From the NCBI GenBank assembly GCA_007130045.1, contig SLTG01000017.1:1-36819 (forward strand): a stretch of DNA of 36,819 nucleotides. Direction: 5' to 3'. A program made the translations under genes and the position numbers. The stretch comes from Opitutales bacterium. Lineage in GTDB: Bacteria; Verrucomicrobiota; Verrucomicrobiia; Opitutales; T3Sed10-336. The notes beneath the pieces are model-generated. The model was given only the letters and a program-made list of their open reading frames with translations. It did no database searches and had not been told where the DNA came from. Below, one piece after another: positions 32,873-36,819 of this stretch (positions are counted from its first letter, which is position 1; the number at the start of each line of letters is the position of its first letter).

Positions 32873-34105
32873 GTGGAGTTGGATGCGGGGCTTAGCGAAT
32901 CTGAACCGGTTTTTGCGATGACCGAGAGGTTCCTGTCCGAATGGGTTGCGTTCGTGGGAGGGTTCGGCGAATTTTGCAGGGTGATTATGGATTCCAGGGT
33001 CAGTGTGGAGGTGAAGGAAGGGGCGGTTCTGATCGGTGTCACCGGGGACTGGTCGCTGGAGAAAGCGGCGCCCGGATGGAAAGAGGTTGTGAAGCGTGTA
33101 CGCGGCCGGGAAAAGGGACTGAAGGAAGTGGTGGTCGATCTGGGAGGGGTCGGGGAATGGGACAGCAGTCTGCTCCTGTTCCTGCTTCGCGCGCGCGACT
33201 ACGCTGACAGGCATGCGATTCCGTGCCGGATGGAGAATCTGCCCGAACTGCTGCGGCAGTTGATGGATCAACATGTGAAAAGCGACGCCAAACCGTCCGG
33301 TGCGGTCAGGAAGTCGATTTTCGAAGAACTGGGGGGACGTGTTCTCGCGGGTTGCCGGGGAGGGTTCGAGTGGTTGGCATTTCTGGGCGAGTGTGTTCTG
33401 AGCGTGTTTCGGAGCGCGCGCCGTCTGAGGAAGTTCCGCTGGATGGATTCCCTCCTGGCGATGCAACAGGCGGGGGCGATGGCGCTGCCGATTGTCGGAC
33501 TGATCAGTCTCTTGATCGGGTTGATTCTTGGGTATCAGGCGGCGATCCAGATGCGCGAGTACGGAGCGGAAATCTTCGTGGCAAACCTGGTGGGCCTGTC
33601 GGTGGTGCGGGAAATGGGGCCGATGATGACGGCGGTGATTCTCGCGGGTCGAACGGGAGCCGCGTTTGCCGCCCAGATCGGCAACATGAAGATGAACGAG
33701 GAAGTGGACGCCCTCGAGACGCTGGGGATCCACCCCGTCGATTTCCTGGTTTTGCCGCGGGTTCTCGCGCTTGTTCTCATGGTACCTCTACTGACAATCT
33801 ATGCCGATATCCTCGGGATCCTTGGCGGTTACCTGGTCGGGGTGTACGCGCTCGACATCGCGCCGGCCGCCTATTGGTTCCAGACGCGGGAGGCGATCGG
33901 CGTGAACGATATTGCGAGCGGATTGATCAAGAGTGTGACTTTTGGATTCGTTATCGCGGCGGCGGGATGCCTGCGCGGCTTGCAAAGCGAACGCAATGCG
34001 GCAGGCGTGGGGCGCGCAACGACCTCCGCGGTCGTGACGGCGATCTTTCTGATCATTGTATTGGACGCGATCTTCGCGGTGTTGTTCGCGCGGATTGGAT
34101 TATAG
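32873..34105 (+). CDS. mlaE: MlaE-type ABC permease fused to an N-terminal STAS domain
   Basis: The permease of an inner-membrane ABC system that moves phospholipids to or from an MCE protein. A GTG at 32873 preceded by GGAGGAGGTG is the best start and gives 410 aa; internal ATGs at 32918 and 32987 are alternatives. Residues about 40-130 form a STAS-like domain: 'VEVKEGAVLIGVTGDWSLEK', then 'EVVVDLGGVGEWDSSLLLF'. In E. coli this function belongs to separate MlaB. The permease part has about five or six spans, with 'MDSLLAMQQAGAMALPIVGL', 'GAEIFVANLVGLSVVREMGP', 'MMTAVILAGRTGAAFAAQIG' and 'EEVDALETLGIHPVDFLVLP': the MlaE signatures. Followed by mlaF after 16 bp. Confidence 0.93.
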   Translation: MELDAGLSESEPVFAMTERFLSEWVAFVGGFGEFCRVIMDSRVSVEVKEGAVLIGVTGDWSLEKAAPGWKEVVKRVRGREKGLKEVVVDLGGVGEWDSSLLLFLLRARDYADRHAIPCRMENLPELLRQLMDQHVKSDAKPSGAVRKSIFEELGGRVLAGCRGGFEWLAFLGECVLSVFRSARRLRKFRWMDSLLAMQQAGAMALPIVGLISLLIGLILGYQAAIQMREYGAEIFVANLVGLSVVREMGPMMTAVILAGRTGAAFAAQIGNMKMNEEVDALETLGIHPVDFLVLPRVLALVLMVPLLTIYADILGILGGYLVGVYALDIAPAAYWFQTREAIGVNDIASGLIKSVTFGFVIAAAGCLRGLQSERNAAGVGRATTSAVVTAIFLIIVLDAIFAVLFARIGL

Positions 34106-34121
34106 AAAATGGGAAACGGTG

Positions 34122-34922
34122 ATGACCGACAGTAAACAGGCGGATTCGGATTTCATCATTCAGGTCACCGGCCTCTCGTGCGGCTATGGTGAAACCACGG
34201 TTTTGCAGGGGGTGAGTTTTTCCGTGGAACGGGGGGAGATCTTTTTTGTGGTTGGCCGAAGCGGTTGCGGCAAGAGCACGTTGCTGCGCAATCTCATCGG
34301 GCTGGAATCACCGCTCGAAGGCGAGATTCGGTTCGGCGGGCAACCTCTCACGGGAGCCGGGCACGACGCGCGGAGAACGCTGATGCGAAGGATGGGGATT
34401 ACCTACCAGAACAGCGCGCTCTGGAGCACAATGACGGTTGGAGAAAACGTGGCTTTGCCCCTGGAGGAGCACACGTCGCTCACGCGGGATGAGATCCACG
34501 ATCTCGTGGCAGTGAAGCTCGGCATGGTTGGGCTTGCGGGGTCCGAGTCGACGTATCCATCGGAACTGAGCGGCGGAATGCGCAAGCGGGCGGCTCTCGC
34601 GCGTGCTCTCATCCTTGACCCGGAAATCCTGTTTTTCGACGAACCCTCCGCCGGGCTCGATCCCGTCAGCGCCCGGAACCTCGACCGGCTGATCCTGCAG
34701 ACAAGGGAAAACCTCGGGACCACGGTCGTTGTGGTGTCGCACGATGTCGAAAGCATTTGCACGGTGGCCGACCGGGTCGTCATGCTTGGGAGGGAGACGA
34801 AGACAATTATCGCATCGGGAACGCTCCGGCACCTGCTGCGCGAGGAGCAAAATCCGCACGTTCTTGAGTTTTTCGGAGGAGAACGCGTTCTCCGCGATAA
34901 GGATTGTAAGGAATCGGAATGA
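34122..34922 (+). CDS. mlaF: MlaF-type ABC transporter ATPase
   Basis: A 266-aa ATPase that powers the Mla lipid transporter. Walker A is 'GRSGCGKST' at residues 45-53, the Q-loop is in 'MGITYQNSALWSTMTVGENV', the ABC signature 'LSGGMRKRAALARAL' begins at 149, and Walker B 'ILFFDEPSAGLD' ends near 180, with the H-switch in 'VVVSHDVESI'. 'RKRAALARALILDPE' and 'PSAGLDPVSARNLDRLI' are typical MlaF. ATG 34122 is 16 bp past the mlaE stop; a GTG three bases earlier is possible. The stop is 25 bp before mlaD. Confidence 0.95.
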   Translation: MTDSKQADSDFIIQVTGLSCGYGETTVLQGVSFSVERGEIFFVVGRSGCGKSTLLRNLIGLESPLEGEIRFGGQPLTGAGHDARRTLMRRMGITYQNSALWSTMTVGENVALPLEEHTSLTRDEIHDLVAVKLGMVGLAGSESTYPSELSGGMRKRAALARALILDPEILFFDEPSAGLDPVSARNLDRLILQTRENLGTTVVVVSHDVESICTVADRVVMLGRETKTIIASGTLRHLLREEQNPHVLEFFGGERVLRDKDCKESE

Positions 34923-34947
34923 TGAGAGAAAACAGAAAGGAGGAACT

Positions 34948-35955
34948 ATGAAATCGAGACCAAGTACCGCACTGATCGGGATGTTTGTGGCCGGGGCGAT
35001 CGGGTTGGCCGCGGCCGGGGTATTTTATTTTGAGGCGAGGACGTGGTTCGGAGAACCTTCCCGGGTCGTGGTTTACTTCGATGAGTCCGTGCATGGCCTG
35101 GATGTCGGTGCTCCCGTGAAATTCCGCGGGGTGCGTATCGGACGAGTGAAGGAGATTGGGATCCATTACGATCCGACGAGCGAACGCTCGATCATGCCGG
35201 TTATTTGTGAGTTCGACCGGCAGGTAATCCGCGACGCGCAAGGAAGGGCTGTAGATATCGGGGATCCGGAGGTGATGCGCCAGTTGGTGGCGGAGGGCCT
35301 GCGGGCGCGACTGACGCTGGTCGGGATTTCCGGACTGATGTTTATCGAGATGGATTACGTCGATCCCTCGGCTCCGCCGCGAACCGTCGCGGTGCCCGAA
35401 GATCCGCCGTACGCGGTCGTTCCGGCGGTTCCGTCCATTTTCGCGGATCTGCGCGAAAGGTTCACCGGTATCGCGGCGAATATTGGCGAAGTGGATTTCG
35501 CGGGAATCGCCGGGAAGGTGGAAAACCTGCTGGAACACGCCGAATCGAAGGTGGGTGCGCTGGAAACCGAACGGTTGGCCGCAAACCTGAACAAGGCGGC
35601 CGAAGCCTTTACCGAGTTGATCGGCTCGGAGGCAGTGCACGAGTCAATTCAATCCGCGAATCTTGCGTTCGGCGACCTAAGCGAAATCCTGAGGCGACTT
35701 GACGAGCAGGTGGATCCGGTCAGCGAGCGGGTTATCGTGACGGCTGACGAGCTTTCATCAACTCTGAACCAACTGGGAAGCGCCGTGGAAGCGATGGAGG
35801 GCTTGATCAGCCCGCGTTCGGGTCTTGGGCCTGAGTTGGCGACCACGCTTCAGCGCCTGGGAGAAGCCTCCCGTTCGGTTCAGCGGCTTGCGGATTTCCT
35901 TGAGCGGAATCCGAATGCGCTGATATCGGGACGGAGGGAGGAGGTGCGGCAATGA
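34948..35955 (+). CDS. mlaD: MCE (MlaD-like) substrate-binding protein
   Basis: A 335-aa MCE protein that forms the periplasmic ring of the transporter. The ATG at 34948 follows a near-ideal AAGGAGG, so the start is secure. One N-terminal membrane anchor is at about 9-28 (IGMFVAGAIGLAAAGVFYFE). The MCE domain follows: 'VVVYFDESVHGLDVGAPVKF', 'RGVRIGRVKEIGIHYDP', and 'GLRARLTLVGISGLMFIEMD'. After residue 170 comes a long helical part ('LRERFTGIAANIGEVDFAGI', 'AAEAFTELIGSEAVHESIQS', 'ERVIVTADELSSTLNQLGSA'), as in the extended MCE proteins of the PqiB/YebT/Mla class. Its stop overlaps the start of the auxiliary lipoprotein gene. Confidence 0.93.
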   Translation: MKSRPSTALIGMFVAGAIGLAAAGVFYFEARTWFGEPSRVVVYFDESVHGLDVGAPVKFRGVRIGRVKEIGIHYDPTSERSIMPVICEFDRQVIRDAQGRAVDIGDPEVMRQLVAEGLRARLTLVGISGLMFIEMDYVDPSAPPRTVAVPEDPPYAVVPAVPSIFADLRERFTGIAANIGEVDFAGIAGKVENLLEHAESKVGALETERLAANLNKAAEAFTELIGSEAVHESIQSANLAFGDLSEILRRLDEQVDPVSERVIVTADELSSTLNQLGSAVEAMEGLISPRSGLGPELATTLQRLGEASRSVQRLADFLERNPNALISGRREEVRQ

Positions 35956-36608
35956 ATCCGCGATTTCTCAGGATCGCGGGAGTCGCGGCTTTGGGCGGAG
36001 TCGTTGTGATGAGCGCGTGTACGCTGACCCGCCCGATCACGGATCCGACGCGGTATTACCTGCTCGCTTCGGTTGAATTTGAGGAGGAAGCCGGGAGGGG
36101 CGACGAGCATCCGGCGGGAGAGCCGCTGTCGGTCGGCCTGCGGCGGATCCAGGTGACCGATTATTTCAATACCCCTGCGATTACGGTCCGCACCGGGGAG
36201 AACAGTTTGCGTTATTCTGAATTCAACCGGTGGGCGGAATCCCTGGACCGGGGCGCGTCGCGAATTGTACGCGAACAGCTTCGCGGTGATCCGTTCGTCG
36301 GCTCGATTCTCCTGTTTCCCGAGGCGAGCCGGGAGGAGGTGAACTACGAGGTGGAGATTCACCTGCTGGCATGCGAAGCGGTCGAACACCCGGATGGTTC
36401 GGGAAGTTATTCGTTTCGGGCGTTTTGGATGATCTATGACGGCGTGGAGCGGAGCATCGAATCAGGCGGCGAATTCACGCGGACGGGAGATTGGTCCCGG
36501 GGGGATTACGCCGCATTCGCGCGGTCCATCAGCGGCGCGTGCAGCGAACTGGGCCGGGAAATAGCGCGCCAGCTCAGGGAGTTGGAGACGGCAACGCGAG
36601 AGATATGA
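35952..36608 (+). CDS. ABC transport auxiliary lipoprotein (PqiC/DUF330 type)
   Basis: A 218-aa lipoprotein that partners MCE systems in the periplasm or outer membrane. The signal peptide (RFLRIAGVAALGGVVVMS) ends in a lipobox 'VVMSAC', with Cys at 23. 'TRPITDPTRYYLLASVEF' and later 'PLSVGLRRIQVTDYFNTPAI' (with 'YF.TP'), 'RYSEFNRWAESLDRGASRIV' and 'RGDPFVGSILLFPEA' match the ABC_trans_aux (DUF330) family. 'NYEVEIHLLACEAVE' is a later family strand. ATG 35952 overlaps the mlaD stop as ATGA. The operon mlaE-mlaF-mlaD-lipoprotein is complete in this window, but no MlaC-type carrier follows. Confidence 0.9.
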   Translation: MNPRFLRIAGVAALGGVVVMSACTLTRPITDPTRYYLLASVEFEEEAGRGDEHPAGEPLSVGLRRIQVTDYFNTPAITVRTGENSLRYSEFNRWAESLDRGASRIVREQLRGDPFVGSILLFPEASREEVNYEVEIHLLACEAVEHPDGSGSYSFRAFWMIYDGVERSIESGGEFTRTGDWSRGDYAAFARSISGACSELGREIARQLRELETATREI

Positions 36609-36616
36609 TCCCGGGC

Positions 36617-36632
36617 CCCGGCTTGGGCCGGG
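36617..36632. terminator. Hairpin after the Mla operon, possible weak terminator
   Basis: CCCGGC-TTGG-GCCGGG forms a perfect 6-bp stem with a 4-base loop, eight bases past the stop of the lipoprotein gene. No T-tract follows, so it is a poor intrinsic terminator and might be a chance GC-rich repeat. The remaining bases to 36819 contain no recognised gene. Confidence 0.25.
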
Positions 36633-36819
36633 ACGGGAACCGTCGAGCAAGAGGGGAGTCGCGCCCTGGGCCGCTGCCTTGGCCAAGGCGCAATGGCACT
36701 TTAGCCCAAGTTCGACACCTCTTGCGAGAATCAACGACTTGCGGATTTCGGTGAAGAAGAAAACCCGGTCAAAATCGCTCTGAATCGGGTGCCAACCCGC
36801 ATATTGTCGTTGCGCAAGG

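Noticed and set aside
32834-33733. Upstream extension of the HAD phosphatase frame (about 300 residues)
   Set aside because: The extension is antisense to the STAS-MlaE gene and has Pro/His/Arg-rich non-protein composition; the HAD fold starts at the GTG at 32833.
1-36819. CRISPR array, transposon or insertion sequence
   Set aside because: No regularly spaced repeats, transposase motif or pair of terminal inverted repeats with flanking direct repeats was seen on reading the window.

Overview
This is a GC-rich, densely coded chromosomal stretch from a Gram-negative bacterium. Outer-membrane functions support that: a LolA-type lipoprotein carrier, a LpxL-type acyltransferase, and an MlaE/F/D lipid transporter with a periplasmic auxiliary lipoprotein. 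The mix of a two-cysteine formylglycine-generating enzyme, a lipoprotein-like protein ending in a pseudopilin-style 'LLYSIGPNGQDNGG' motif, and a short aryl-polyene-like lipid cluster suggests the PVC superphylum, most likely Verrucomicrobiota. That placement is inference from gene content; there is no rRNA here to confirm it.

Layout. 1-2.3 kb (minus): the start of a DUF4236 protein cut by the window edge, a 448-aa exported hypothetical protein and a small membrane protein. 2.35-2.93 kb: a BRO-N antirepressor-like gene in a comparatively AT-rich patch, next to the 3' end of a tRNA-Gln(CUG); it looks like the trace of an integrated element. 3.1-4.9 kb (plus): formylglycine-generating enzyme and two very small single-span membrane proteins. 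5.0-6.5 kb (minus): a large conserved protein of unknown function. 6.7-11.2 kb (plus): sppA, prfB with its programmed +1 frameshift, and an ATP-grasp-like protein.

11.3-20.9 kb (minus) is an energy-metabolism block: an OFA-type MFS carrier, hupE, then hoxE-hoxF-hoxU-hoxY-hoxH-hoxW, which together encode a complete NAD(H)-linked bidirectional [NiFe] hydrogenase (group 3d) with a nickel permease and the large-subunit protease. Four of the five hox junctions downstream of hoxE are stop/start overlaps or nested starts typical of translational coupling. A rhodanese/MauE-DoxX pair and a RibD-C/DHFR-like reductase follow.

21.0-22.4 kb (plus): an SDR oxidoreductase and a DUF2237 protein. 22.6-29.5 kb (minus): a compact seven-gene lipid/polyene assembly cluster (ACP, ketosynthase, degenerate ketosynthase partner, acyltransferase, glycosyltransferase 2, LolA-like, MMPL exporter). 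It resembles aryl-polyene loci but has no recognisable dehydratase, thioesterase or AMP-ligase, and is the best candidate in the window for an incompletely described system. 29.5-32.8 kb (minus): recD2 and a HAD phosphatase, with a small orphan coding fragment between them. 32.9-36.6 kb (plus): a retrograde/anterograde lipid ABC system (STAS-MlaE fusion, MlaF, MlaD and auxiliary lipoprotein). No CRISPR array, transposase, rRNA operon or replication origin was seen.
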